A stretch of 29,063 bases of DNA from CAWDPQ01 sp049642465 (lineage in GTDB: Bacteria; Acidobacteriota; Vicinamibacteria; Vicinamibacterales; 2-12-FULL-66-21): positions 1 to 29,063 of the forward strand of contig JBAROV010000059.1 in NCBI GenBank assembly GCA_049642465.1, given 5' to 3'. Position 1 is the first letter of the stretch; each line of letters begins with the position of its first letter. The notes under the pieces are model-generated. The model saw only the letters and a program-made list of their open reading frames with translations, did not search any database and was not told the DNA's origin. Positions 15,336-22,792 of the stretch are shown piece by piece. A program made the position numbers and the translations under genes.

Positions 15336-16619
15336 ACTGCGGGCAATCCGTTCCAGGCCGCCCATGAACGGGCGAAGGGCGGTTGGAATCCGGACCGAGC
15401 CGTCCTTCTCCTGGAAGTTTTCGAGGATCGCGATCAGAGTTCGGCCCACTGCCAGCCCGGAGCCGTTCAACGTGTGGACGAACTCCGCTTTGCCGGTGCC
15501 TTCGCGCCGGAACTTGATGTTCGCGCGGCGAGCCTGAAACGCCTCCGTGTTGCTGCAGGATGAAATCTCGCGATACGTCTGCTGGCTCGGAAGCCAGACT
15601 TCGATGTCATAGGTCTTTGCTGACGCGAAGCCCATGTCGCCGGTACTCAACAGCATGGTCCTGAAGGGAAGTTCGAGGCGACGGAGCACTTCTTCGGCAT
15701 TCCTGGTCAACGACTCGAGTGCGTCGTAGGAATCTTCTGGCGTCGTGAATTTCACCAGTTCAACTTTGTCGAACTGGTGCTGACGAATCAGGCCCTTGGT
15801 GTCAGCGCCGTACGACCCCGCTTCGCTTCGGAAGCATGGCGTGTAGGCCGTGTACAGTCGTGGCAGAGCGCGGCCGTCGAGAATCTCCCCCCGGTGCAGG
15901 TTCGTCAGCGGCACTTCGGCCGTCGGTATGAGGTACAGATCCCACTCGCCCGCGATCTTGAACAGATCTTGCTCGAATTTTGGCAGGTTGCCCGTGCCGC
16001 GCAGCGCATCGGCATTTACGAGGAACGGCGGCTCGACCTCAACGTAGCCGTGCTCGCGCGTGTGCAGGTCGATCATGAAGTTGATGAGCGCGCGCGCGAG
16101 CCGGGCACCGGCTCCCATCAAAACGCAAAAGCGGGTTCCTGACATCTTCGTGGCGCGCTCGAAGTCCAGAATCCCCAGCGCCGGGCCAAGGTCCCAGTGC
16201 GCGCGTGGTTCGAAGTCAAACGTGCGAGGAGTGCCTTCCCTGCGCACTTCGACGTTCTCGGCGGCGCTTGCGCCCACCGGGACGCTCGGGTGAGGCAGGT
16301 TCGGCAGTCCCATCAGAAGAATCGAACGCTGCTGCTCGACCTGGTCGAGTTGAATTTCCAGCTGGCGGATCTGCTGCGCTCTGGCTTTATTGGCGGCGAA
16401 GAGAGACGAGGCGTCGTGACCTTGACGTTTGGCGCGCGCGATCTCGTCTCCGGCCGCGTTCTGCTCGCGCTTGAGACCTTCAAGTTCGGGGATGAGCCGG
16501 CGCCTTCTGTTTTCGAGCGTGGCGAGCTGCTCGAGTTCGGCGTCGGCGCGCACGCCACGGTTGGTCAGACCCCTGCGCACATCGTCCATGCGGTCGCGAA
16601 CGTAGCCCGGATCGATCAT
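15330..16619 (-). CDS. serS: Serine--tRNA ligase
   Basis: The start is the ATG at 16619 (MIDPGYVRDRMDDV), which matches the family N terminus; the frame is open upstream but that extension is unlike SerRS. The product is 429 residues, the usual bacterial length. Residues about 25-105 form the antiparallel coiled-coil arm that binds the long variable arm of tRNA-Ser. The class II core has TAEVPLTNLHRGEIL, motif 2 (CFRSEAGSYGADTKGLIRQHQFDKVELV) and motif 3 (GSGLAVGRTLIAILENFQ). It charges tRNA-Ser with serine in the cytoplasm. A tRNA-Ser gene lies about 2.7 kb downstream on the same strand. The start of galU is divergent and less than 75 nt away. Confidence 0.97.
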   Translation of the reverse strand: MIDPGYVRDRMDDVRRGLTNRGVRADAELEQLATLENRRRRLIPELEGLKREQNAAGDEIARAKRQGHDASSLFAANKARAQQIRQLEIQLDQVEQQRSILLMGLPNLPHPSVPVGASAAENVEVRREGTPRTFDFEPRAHWDLGPALGILDFERATKMSGTRFCVLMGAGARLARALINFMIDLHTREHGYVEVEPPFLVNADALRGTGNLPKFEQDLFKIAGEWDLYLIPTAEVPLTNLHRGEILDGRALPRLYTAYTPCFRSEAGSYGADTKGLIRQHQFDKVELVKFTTPEDSYDALESLTRNAEEVLRRLELPFRTMLLSTGDMGFASAKTYDIEVWLPSQQTYREISSCSNTEAFQARRANIKFRREGTGKAEFVHTLNGSGLAVGRTLIAILENFQEKDGSVRIPTALRPFMGGLERIARSS

Positions 16620-16626
16620 GGCGTAA

Positions 16627-16632
16627 ATCCTA
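16627..16632 (-). promoter_or_regulatory. -10-like TAGGAT next to the serS start
   Basis: Read on the minus strand, GGTATAGGAT ends 7 nt before the serS ATG and no SD is present in the gap. The spacing implies a leaderless or nearly leaderless transcript, as for lysR and leuC in this window. Confidence 0.3.
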
Positions 16633-16654
16633 TACCGGAGCGTGGGGCCTGGAG

Positions 16655-16660
16655 TACGAT
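16655..16660 (+). promoter_or_regulatory. -10-like TACGAT upstream of galU
   Basis: GGAGTACGAT at 16651-16660 is one of three GNNGTACGAT motifs in the window. It is 14 nt from the ATG at 16675 and 32 nt from the preferred GTG at 16693, so the mRNA would have a short leader containing the GGAG ribosome binding site. Confidence 0.35.
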
Positions 16661-16692
16661 GGCCGTCGCACGTTATGCCGCGGAGTGATGCT

Positions 16693-17595
16693 GTGACGCA
16701 GACGATCCGTAAAGCCGTGTTTCCGGCGGCCGGGCTCGGCACCAGGTTTTTGCCGGCGACCAAGGCGCAACCGAAAGAGATGCTGCCGCTCGTTGACAAG
16801 CCAATCATTCAATACGGCGTCGAAGAGGCCGTGGCCGCAGGCGTGTCGAACATCATTCTGGTGACCGGACGCGGAAAAAACGCCATCGAAGATCATTTCG
16901 ACGTCTCGGTGGAACTCGAAACGTTTCTCGAGGCGCGCGGCAAGACGGAGCTGCTGGCCGAGATCCGAAAGATCTCGAATCTCATCAACTTTTCCTACGT
17001 CCGCCAGGGCGAACCGCTCGGACTCGGCCACGCCGTACTCGTCACGCGCGCGCTTGTCGGAGACGAGCCGTTCGCCGTCATCCTGGGCGACGATGTGATC
17101 GATGCGCAGCCTCCGGCGCTGCGTCAGATGATAGACGTGTTTAACGAGGTCGAAGGCCCCGTGCTCGCGGTCGAACGCGTTCCACGAGAAGACGTGAGCG
17201 CCTACGGCATCATCGATGCAGAGGAGATCCGGCCGGGCGTCTATCGCATTCGCGACCTGGTCGAAAAGCCGCCGCGCGCGGAAGCGCCATCGGATCTGGC
17301 GATCATTGGCCGATACGTGCTCACGCCAGACATCTTCCCCGCGCTCGAAGCCACGGTGAGCGATCGCACCGGTGAGATTCAGCTGACCAACGGGTTACGG
17401 CGCCTGCTGCGGGATCGACCGATCTACGGGTGCCGGATAGACGGTGTCCGGCACGACACGGGGAACAAGCTCGGTTTCCTGAAAGCGGTCGTGTACTTTG
17501 CGCTGCGGAGACCCGATCTGGCGGGTCCGTTTGCGGACTACCTTCGGACGATCGATCTCGAACGATTCACTTCGTCCACGCCGCAGCGGACCTAG
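16693..17595 (+). CDS. galU: UTP--glucose-1-phosphate uridylyltransferase
   Basis: I chose the GTG at 16693 (MTQTIRKAVFPAAGLGTRF) because GGAG lies 7 nt before it and the resulting N terminus is typical. An ATG at 16675 adds six residues and has no ribosome binding site. The 300-residue product has the nucleotidyltransferase signature FPAAGLGTRFLPATKAQPKEMLPLVDKPIIQYGVEEA, then VTGRGKNAIEDHFD, the metal-binding region ILGDDVID, and DLVEKP. It makes UDP-glucose from UTP and glucose-1-phosphate for glycans and envelope polymers. It overlaps the 3' end of the FmdB gene tail to tail by 4 nt. Confidence 0.95.
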   Translation: MTQTIRKAVFPAAGLGTRFLPATKAQPKEMLPLVDKPIIQYGVEEAVAAGVSNIILVTGRGKNAIEDHFDVSVELETFLEARGKTELLAEIRKISNLINFSYVRQGEPLGLGHAVLVTRALVGDEPFAVILGDDVIDAQPPALRQMIDVFNEVEGPVLAVERVPREDVSAYGIIDAEEIRPGVYRIRDLVEKPPRAEAPSDLAIIGRYVLTPDIFPALEATVSDRTGEIQLTNGLRRLLRDRPIYGCRIDGVRHDTGNKLGFLKAVVYFALRRPDLAGPFADYLRTIDLERFTSSTPQRT

Positions 17596-17927
17596 TCTTT
17601 CTTCGCTGAGCTCGAGGATGAGTCCTTGGACGCTTTCGAGTCCTTCGACGCTGTCGTTGAGCCGCTGGAACCCGAATCCGAGGACTTCGAGCCCGAATCC
17701 GAGGACTTCGAATCCTTGCTCGGAGCGGATTTGTTGTCCCCTGCAGGTTTCTTCGCGTAATCGGTGATGTACCAGCCCGAGCCCTTGAACTGAATGGCGG
17801 GCGACGACGGCAGCTTCTTGACCGTTCCGCCGCAGGACGGACAGATCTCGACCGGCGGATCCGAAAACTTCTGAATCCGCTCGAACCGCTCCTCACAGGA
17901 TTCACACTGGTACTCGTATAGGGGCAT
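17592..17927 (-). CDS. FmdB-type zinc-ribbon protein with a long Ser/Lys/Asp-rich tail
   Basis: The protein has 111 residues. Residues 1-40 are the FmdB/CxxC_CxxC_SSSS zinc ribbon: MPLYEYQCESCEERFERIQKFSDPPVEICPSCGG, with two CxxC pairs that would bind one Zn2+. A conserved segment (VKKLPSSPAIQFKGSGWYITDYA) follows. The last 50 residues are low-complexity S, K, D and G. Family members are thought to be regulatory, but evidence is thin. The ATG is 7 nt after the stop of the DUF885 gene on the same strand, so the two are probably co-transcribed. Confidence 0.88.
   Translation of the reverse strand: MPLYEYQCESCEERFERIQKFSDPPVEICPSCGGTVKKLPSSPAIQFKGSGWYITDYAKKPAGDNKSAPSKDSKSSDSGSKSSDSGSSGSTTASKDSKASKDSSSSSAKKD
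17671..17711 (-). repeat. 21-bp tandem duplication inside the FmdB-protein tail
   Basis: Positions 17671-17691 and 17692-17711 are the same sequence (CCCGAATCCGAGGACTTCGA core) in direct tandem, differing only at the final base. It codes for repeated SKSSDSG. This looks like a recent slippage event in the disordered tail. Confidence 0.75.
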
Positions 17928-17934
17928 GCTTGCT

Positions 17935-19593
17935 CTACTCGATCATAGCGCCATTCGATTCGCCCAACATGAGGGCGCGATGCAGCCAGATCGGTACGGT
18001 GCCATTGGCGAGGAGCGTATCGTGGAACTGCCGGAGTGAGAACTTTGCCCCATTCAGCGCCTTGTAATCTTCCCGGAGCTTCAGCAGCATCAACTTGCCG
18101 GCCGAATAGACGATGTAAGAGGGGTCGAAGGTGCCGCGTTCCGCCTCGCGGCGTGCGCTGCCCTCTTCGAGGAACGCTTCTTCCTTGAAGAACCGGACAC
18201 CTTGCTCGACCGACATGTCCTCGCAGTGCAGGCGGATCCCCACGACGAATCGACATAGACGAACGAGCGCTTCCGCGAGCTGACCGAGCCTGACGGCCGG
18301 ATCGCTGCGCCGGAATCCCTGATCGACCATCATCTGCTCGCAGTAGTGCGCCCAGCCTTCAACGAACGCCGTCGACGAAAACAGAATCGATTTCCGCAGC
18401 TTCGAGTTCACCTGACGAAGATGCTGGAAGTGCAGAAAATGTCCTGGGAACACCTCGTGAATGGAAATCGACCAGAGCGCCCCGTAGTTGAAATCGCGCA
18501 GGTGTTCCTCCTGACGCTCCGGCGGCCATGATGGATCCACGTCGGTGATGTAGTAGAACGCACCCAGCGGACGCGACTCGAATGGCCCCGGGGTCCACAT
18601 GCTGGCGAACGTCCAGCGATAGAACCGCGGCGTCGGGGCAACGGCGACGGGCGCACCGGGTGGAATCGTAATCACGCGTTCCTGGGTGATGAACTCGACG
18701 AGTTCGTCGAGTTGCTGCTGGGCCACTTTGACGAGCTGTCCGGGCGCCGGATGTTCCGCCTTCGTCCGCGCCCATGCAGCCATGGGATCACCGCCATTGA
18801 GGCGCGAGGCGACGCGCCGGAATTCGTCCTGGGTGGCTCGCAGCTCGCGGATGGCGACTTCGAGGAGCCGGCCCGCGTCCACGGTGACGCCTTCGTCGAG
18901 CCGCAGTTTCTGTTCGAAGCCGTCCCGCCCCAGACGAAACGACCCCTTCGCGCGCGGCGCAATCTCCCGTTCGAGATACTCGACGTAGCCACCAAGCGCT
19001 TGAGACGCTTCGATTGACGCGTCGGCGAGATCGCCGAGGATGTGCAGATCGTCAAGTGCACCAAACGCCCGTGGCAGATCTTCATCGATGAACCGCTGCG
19101 TGCCGCGGAAGCTCTCGAGACCCACTTTCACGAAGATGCCAGGCGGATCCTTGATGTTGTCTTTCGCGGCCTGCACAAATCGCGGCACCTGCCGCAGCTT
19201 GGAGACGACGCGTCTGGCGCGCTCCGGCAAAGGCGCATAGTCAAACAGCGTCTGGCCCGCGAGGCTGGTGGAAAGGACATCCGCGTAGTGCTGCGGGTTG
19301 CGCTCCCACGTGCGGACGGTCTCGAGCTCGAAGAGGCGCGACCGGATATTCGCCTCGAGCGCTGGACGCTCGAGACGCTCCGTGTCGGTCAACCGCGTGG
19401 GATCGATGGCGGCCAACCGTCTGCCGAAACCGCCCAAATCCCGGATCTGCGCGTCAATAGCCTGCCGGCTGAAGTCCTCCAGCACATCGTCGTGCAGGTG
19501 AACGCCGTCGAAAGTCGCATTGGTCGGGTGGATTTCGTAGAGATAGGCCAGGTACTCGTCGACGAAGTGTGGAAGGGGTTCGGCTGAATACAT
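17935..19593 (-). CDS. DUF885-family metallopeptidase-like protein
   Basis: The protein has 552 residues, a common length for DUF885. The family's zinc-peptidase-like motif is present as SISIHEVFPGHFLHFQHLR (about residues 372-390; HExxxGH form), followed by EGWAHYCEQMMVDQGF (about 412-427), which supplies the usual third acidic/His cluster. The conserved GAFYYITDVDPSWPPERQEEHLRDFNYGALWS precedes the motif, and LREDYKALNG plus a terminal GTVPIWLHRALMLGE are intact. There is no signal peptide, so it is probably cytoplasmic. The substrate is unknown. The start is 23 nt from the divergent rsmI start. Confidence 0.87.
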   Translation of the reverse strand: MYSAEPLPHFVDEYLAYLYEIHPTNATFDGVHLHDDVLEDFSRQAIDAQIRDLGGFGRRLAAIDPTRLTDTERLERPALEANIRSRLFELETVRTWERNPQHYADVLSTSLAGQTLFDYAPLPERARRVVSKLRQVPRFVQAAKDNIKDPPGIFVKVGLESFRGTQRFIDEDLPRAFGALDDLHILGDLADASIEASQALGGYVEYLEREIAPRAKGSFRLGRDGFEQKLRLDEGVTVDAGRLLEVAIRELRATQDEFRRVASRLNGGDPMAAWARTKAEHPAPGQLVKVAQQQLDELVEFITQERVITIPPGAPVAVAPTPRFYRWTFASMWTPGPFESRPLGAFYYITDVDPSWPPERQEEHLRDFNYGALWSISIHEVFPGHFLHFQHLRQVNSKLRKSILFSSTAFVEGWAHYCEQMMVDQGFRRSDPAVRLGQLAEALVRLCRFVVGIRLHCEDMSVEQGVRFFKEEAFLEEGSARREAERGTFDPSYIVYSAGKLMLLKLREDYKALNGAKFSLRQFHDTLLANGTVPIWLHRALMLGESNGAMIE

Positions 19594-19594
19594 T

Positions 19595-19603
19595 TGCTAC
19601 AAT
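19595..19603 (+). promoter_or_regulatory. Extended -10 (TGCTACAAT) for rsmI
   Basis: TG at 19595-19596, one base, then TACAAT at 19598-19603, which is an extended -10 element with five of six consensus bases. The ATG of rsmI is 13 nt further on and has no SD. The element fills most of the 23-nt gap between the divergent starts of rsmI and the DUF885 gene. Confidence 0.45.
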
Positions 19604-19616
19604 CCGGCGCCGTGCC

Positions 19617-20456
19617 ATGCAGGGCATCCTGTTCGTCGTAGCGACGCCCATTGGCAACCTTGAAGATGTCTCCTTCCGGGCCCTTCGCGTGCTGCGGGAG
19701 GTCGAACTCATCGCCGCTGAAGACACGCGCCGGACGGCCCGGCTTCTCCAACACTACTCTATTCCCACGCCGACGACGAGTCTCCACGAACACAACGAGC
19801 GGAGCCGCGTCCCGGGGCTCATCCAGCGGCTGAAACAGGGCCAAAGCATCGCCCTCGTGTCGGACGCCGGAACCCCCGTCGTCTCCGACCCTGGTGCCCA
19901 CCTGATCACTGCCGCCCACCAGTCCGGAATCCGAGTCGAGCCTGTTCCCGGACCAAATGCGGCGATAACTGCGCTTTCCGCGTCCGGCATTCCAGCCAGC
20001 GAATTCTTGTTCGTGGGGTTTCCGCCGGCTAGGTCAAACGCTAGAAAAAGGTGGCTACTCGAACTGGTCGATGAGCCACGACCGGTCGTCATGTACGAGG
20101 CCCCACACCGCATCCACGGTCTTTTGACCGAAATCGCGCGGTTAATGCCACGCCGAACAGTCACAATTGCGCGCGAACTGACCAAGGCACACGAGCAATT
20201 GGTCGTTCGCCCTATCAAGGACGTCGATGTCCAGGCAATTCTGCCGCGAGGTGAGTTCACCGTGGTGCTCCATCCCGTCCCCAGCGGCGCTACGGCGACC
20301 CGGACTTTACCCGACGAAGCCGTCTTACTACGCGAGTTCGGTGAATTGACCAATAATAATGGCTTAGACAATCGGCAAGCCGTGGAGCGGCTCGCTCGGA
20401 AGTACGGCTCGTCTACCAATGCGCTTTATCGGAGGCTCGTCGCGGGTAAGAAATAG
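19617..20456 (+). CDS. rsmI: 16S rRNA (cytidine-1402-2'-O)-methyltransferase
   Basis: The start is the ATG at 19617 (MQGILFVVATPIGNLEDVSFRALRVL), the standard RsmI N terminus; the open frame upstream overlaps the DUF885 start. The 279-residue protein has the tetrapyrrole-methylase fold motifs ATPIGNLEDV, EDTRRTARLL, SDAGTPVVSDPG, VPGPNAAITALSASGIP and FVGFPPA. It 2'-O-methylates C1402 in the ribosomal decoding centre. The last 100 codons use visibly more AT-rich codons (TTGACCAATAATAATGGCTT) than the neighbours, perhaps because the C-terminal part is under weaker constraint. The enzyme core is complete. Confidence 0.96.
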   Translation: MQGILFVVATPIGNLEDVSFRALRVLREVELIAAEDTRRTARLLQHYSIPTPTTSLHEHNERSRVPGLIQRLKQGQSIALVSDAGTPVVSDPGAHLITAAHQSGIRVEPVPGPNAAITALSASGIPASEFLFVGFPPARSNARKRWLLELVDEPRPVVMYEAPHRIHGLLTEIARLMPRRTVTIARELTKAHEQLVVRPIKDVDVQAILPRGEFTVVLHPVPSGATATRTLPDEAVLLREFGELTNNNGLDNRQAVERLARKYGSSTNALYRRLVAGKK

Positions 20457-20515
20457 GTCGTATGTCCAATATATGCCGCCGCTCCCAACCCAGGAGAACC
20501 AGGAGAATGGGTATC

Positions 20516-20543
20516 TTGACCGTTTTCAGACCTATCTAGTAAT
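20516..20543 (+). promoter_or_regulatory. Candidate sigma70-type promoter for the TPR gene
   Basis: TTGACC at 20516-20521 is followed after 16 nt by AGTAAT (20538-20543), giving a start point about 22 nt before the ATG at 20573. This is the most consensus-like -35 in the window. The 116-nt gap also holds a tandem CCAGGAGAA repeat (20490-20507) of unknown meaning. Confidence 0.35.
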
Positions 20544-20572
20544 GTCTGCATCGCAAAAACCGTTCGATTCGA

Positions 20573-21262
20573 ATGGCCAAACAGTCCCGGCAGAAGCAGA
20601 CGCGTCCCGCGCGGAAGAAGACTTCCGGGCGTAACCCTGGCAACTCCCGCCGCCTTGAAAAAGCGCCCCCTGCCGCGGCGATGTCGTTGGTCAGCGGACA
20701 GCCGAAGGCGTCCGCCCCACCCTCGCCGCCACCTCGCAAACCTGGTTACTACGAGGCGATCGCGATTTACGAAACCGGCGTCCGGGCACTCCAGCGGCAT
20801 GACTTCGAAAAAGCCGCCGATCAGTTCCGTCAGATCATTCAGCGATATCCCGACGAGCGCGAATTGCACGAGCGCTCGGTGCTTTATCTCCGGGTATGCG
20901 AACGGGAGACCGCTCGACGGCCCGCCTCGCCCCAGACCCCACAGGAGCGCGTGTATGCGGCAACGATGGCGCTCAATGCCGGGGATCCGACGGCGGCCCT
21001 GGACCACCTTCAACGCGCCCTAACGGACGCGCCGGATAGCGATCACGCCCACTACATCATGGCTGTTACCCTGGCGTCGCAAGGGCAGCCGGCTCGGGCG
21101 CTCGAACACTTGAGACGCTCAGTCGAACTGAATCCGGACAACCGGGCACTCGCTCGCCAGGATCCCGATCTCGAGGACGTCCGCGAGCTTGAGGGATTTC
21201 GAGACGTCATTGACGCTCCTGCCGGTTCGTCTCGCCCGCGCCCGCGGCGGCCGCGCCGCTGA
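20573..21262 (+). CDS. Tetratricopeptide-repeat protein
   Basis: The protein has 229 residues. It has a very basic N terminus (MAKQSRQKQTRPARKKTSGR), a Pro/Ser-rich linker, and a TPR region from about 60 to 200: YEAIAIYETGVRALQRHDFEKAADQFRQIIQRYPDE, then VYAATMALNAGDPTAALDHLQRALTDAPDSDHAHYIMAVTLASQGQPARALEHLRRSVELNPDN. A basic RPRPRRPRR tail closes it. There is no signal peptide or membrane helix. TPRs mediate protein-protein contacts; the basic ends suggest contact with nucleic acid or ribosome (inference). Its TGA stop sits at the edge of the inverted-repeat element, which may have supplied the stop codon. Confidence 0.85.
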   Translation: MAKQSRQKQTRPARKKTSGRNPGNSRRLEKAPPAAAMSLVSGQPKASAPPSPPPRKPGYYEAIAIYETGVRALQRHDFEKAADQFRQIIQRYPDERELHERSVLYLRVCERETARRPASPQTPQERVYAATMALNAGDPTAALDHLQRALTDAPDSDHAHYIMAVTLASQGQPARALEHLRRSVELNPDNRALARQDPDLEDVRELEGFRDVIDAPAGSSRPRPRRPRR

Positions 21263-21328
21263 AAAGGGGGACTGTCCCCTTTTTCCAGAATCGAACAGTC
21301 GAAGAAAAAGGGGACAGTCCCCCTTTTC
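21261..21328. repeat. Perfect 25-bp inverted repeat (REP/BIME-like element), possible bidirectional terminator
   Basis: Arms at 21261-21285 and 21304-21328 are exact reverse complements, separated by 18 nt. Each arm is itself almost palindromic (GGGGGACTGTCCCC flanked by an A run and a T run). The structure can form one 25-bp hairpin or two smaller ones, each ending in a run of Ts, so it could terminate transcription from the TPR gene. Similar GGGGACtGTCCCC palindromes are, to my knowledge, common between genes in several GC-rich phyla, and paired palindromes elsewhere are mobilised by RAYT transposases. No transposase is in this window. Confidence 0.75.
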
Positions 21329-21361
21329 CGCTGATCCGTTGAATCGGTTATCGTGATCCCA

Positions 21362-22744
21362 ATGTCCCCCATCCATGTCGTCGTGCTGGCTGCGGGCCGG
21401 GGCACGCGCATGAAATCGGCCTTGCCGAAGGTCCTGCACCGGGCGGCTGCCCTTCCGCTCATCGAACACGTCCTGCGGGCCGCCGAAGTGGTTCACCCTG
21501 CCAGCACTGTCGTGGTCATCGGACATCAGGCAGGCCAAGTGAAGCAAGCGCTCTCCGGCCGCGCGGGTCTTCGCTTTGCGTTGCAGGAGCCGCAACTCGG
21601 CACCGGGCACGCCCTCCTGCAAGCAGAACCCCTGCTCGCAGGCGCAACTGGCACGCTCCTGTTGCTGTCTGGCGACGTCCCCCTTTTGCGGGGCGAGACG
21701 CTTGCCGAGACCGTCGAGCGGCACCATCAACGGAAAGCCGCCGCAACGGTGCTGACAGCACGCCTCGATTCCCCGGACGGGTACGGACGGATCATCAGGC
21801 GGGACGGCCGGATAGCCGCCATTGTCGAGCACAAGGATGCGTCAGGCGAAGAACGGCAGATCCAGGAAATCAACAGCGGGATTTACGCGTTCGATCTCGC
21901 GCCCCTCTTTGCCGCGCTCAAGGAATTGGGGTCGGGAAATGCGCAGGGAGAGTACTACCTTCCGGATCTCGTGCGCATCTATACCGCTCGCGGACTGACG
22001 GTTGAAACCGTGACGGTGAAAGACGCGCGGGAAGTCTTGGGTGTGAACAGCCGAAGGGAGTTGGCAGACGTGACCGCCATTATCAATCGCGAGCGCAACG
22101 ACGCACTGATGGAATCCGGCGTAACGCTGATCGATCCGGCGACTGTGTACGTCGGACCGGACGTGATCGTTGGAGCGGACACGATCATCCACCCTGGCGT
22201 TCACCTGGAAGGACACACCCGTGTCGGCGCGCGTTGCGAGATTCACGCGGGCGTCCGAATCGTGGACTCCACGCTCGATGACGAGGTCACGATCAACAAT
22301 TTCTGCGTGATTGTCAGTTCGGCAATTGCTAAAGGGGCGGAAATCGGTCCATTCGCGCGCATGCGGCCGGACACGAAAATCGGTGAGGGGGTGCACATTG
22401 GCAACTTCGTCGAACTGAAGAAGACGTCTGTAGGGCGGGGATCAAAAGCCAGTCACCTCAGCTACCTCGGGGATTCGACAATCGGTGAGCGCGTGAACAT
22501 CGGTGCCGGGACGATCACCTGCAACTATGACGGGTCCCGCAAGTCTCCTACCATCATTGAAGACGGCGCATTCATCGGGAGCGACTCACAGCTCGTCGCT
22601 CCCGTGCGCATCGGGAAAGACGCGTACGTGGCGGCCGGCTCGTCGATCACCGAAGACGTTCCCGCCGGCTCGCTTGCCATTGCCCGTGCCAAGCAGATCA
22701 ACAAAGAGGGCTGGGTCGCTCGCAAGCGGACGACGAAGCGATAG
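21362..22744 (+). CDS. glmU: Bifunctional N-acetylglucosamine-1-phosphate uridylyltransferase / glucosamine-1-phosphate acetyltransferase
   Basis: I prefer the ATG at 21362 (MSPIHVVVLAAGRGTRMKSALPKVLH); a GTG at 21353 adds three residues. TATCGT at 21349-21354 ends 7 nt before the ATG and may be a -10 box of a leaderless mRNA. The 460-residue protein has the uridylyltransferase domain at about 1-230 (LAAGRGTRMKSALPKVLH, LSGDVPLL, NSGIYAFD). The left-handed beta-helix acetyltransferase follows (GPFARMRPDTKIGEGVHIGNFVELKKTSVGRGSKASHLSYLGDSTIG, with the catalytic His, then NIGAGTITCNYDG). It makes UDP-GlcNAc from glucosamine-1-phosphate. The next gene is glmS, so substrate supply is clustered. 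Both halves are intact. Confidence 0.96.
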   Translation: MSPIHVVVLAAGRGTRMKSALPKVLHRAAALPLIEHVLRAAEVVHPASTVVVIGHQAGQVKQALSGRAGLRFALQEPQLGTGHALLQAEPLLAGATGTLLLLSGDVPLLRGETLAETVERHHQRKAAATVLTARLDSPDGYGRIIRRDGRIAAIVEHKDASGEERQIQEINSGIYAFDLAPLFAALKELGSGNAQGEYYLPDLVRIYTARGLTVETVTVKDAREVLGVNSRRELADVTAIINRERNDALMESGVTLIDPATVYVGPDVIVGADTIIHPGVHLEGHTRVGARCEIHAGVRIVDSTLDDEVTINNFCVIVSSAIAKGAEIGPFARMRPDTKIGEGVHIGNFVELKKTSVGRGSKASHLSYLGDSTIGERVNIGAGTITCNYDGSRKSPTIIEDGAFIGSDSQLVAPVRIGKDAYVAAGSSITEDVPAGSLAIARAKQINKEGWVARKRTTKR

Positions 22745-22792
22745 CACGAGCGCCTCGCGCTTTGCGGCGAGGAACCACGAGTGAGGACTCAT

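Noticed and set aside
16620..16808. N-terminal extension of serS
   Set aside because: The extension overlaps galU and is unlike SerRS; MIDPGYVRDR is the expected start.
20507..20539. Ten-codon ORF after AGGAGA upstream of the TPR gene
   Set aside because: The SD spacing is too short and the ORF overlaps the candidate promoter; nothing suggests a leader peptide.
22745..22792. Possible glmS ribozyme between glmU and glmS
   Set aside because: The gap is 48 nt, far too short, and lacks the ribozyme core.
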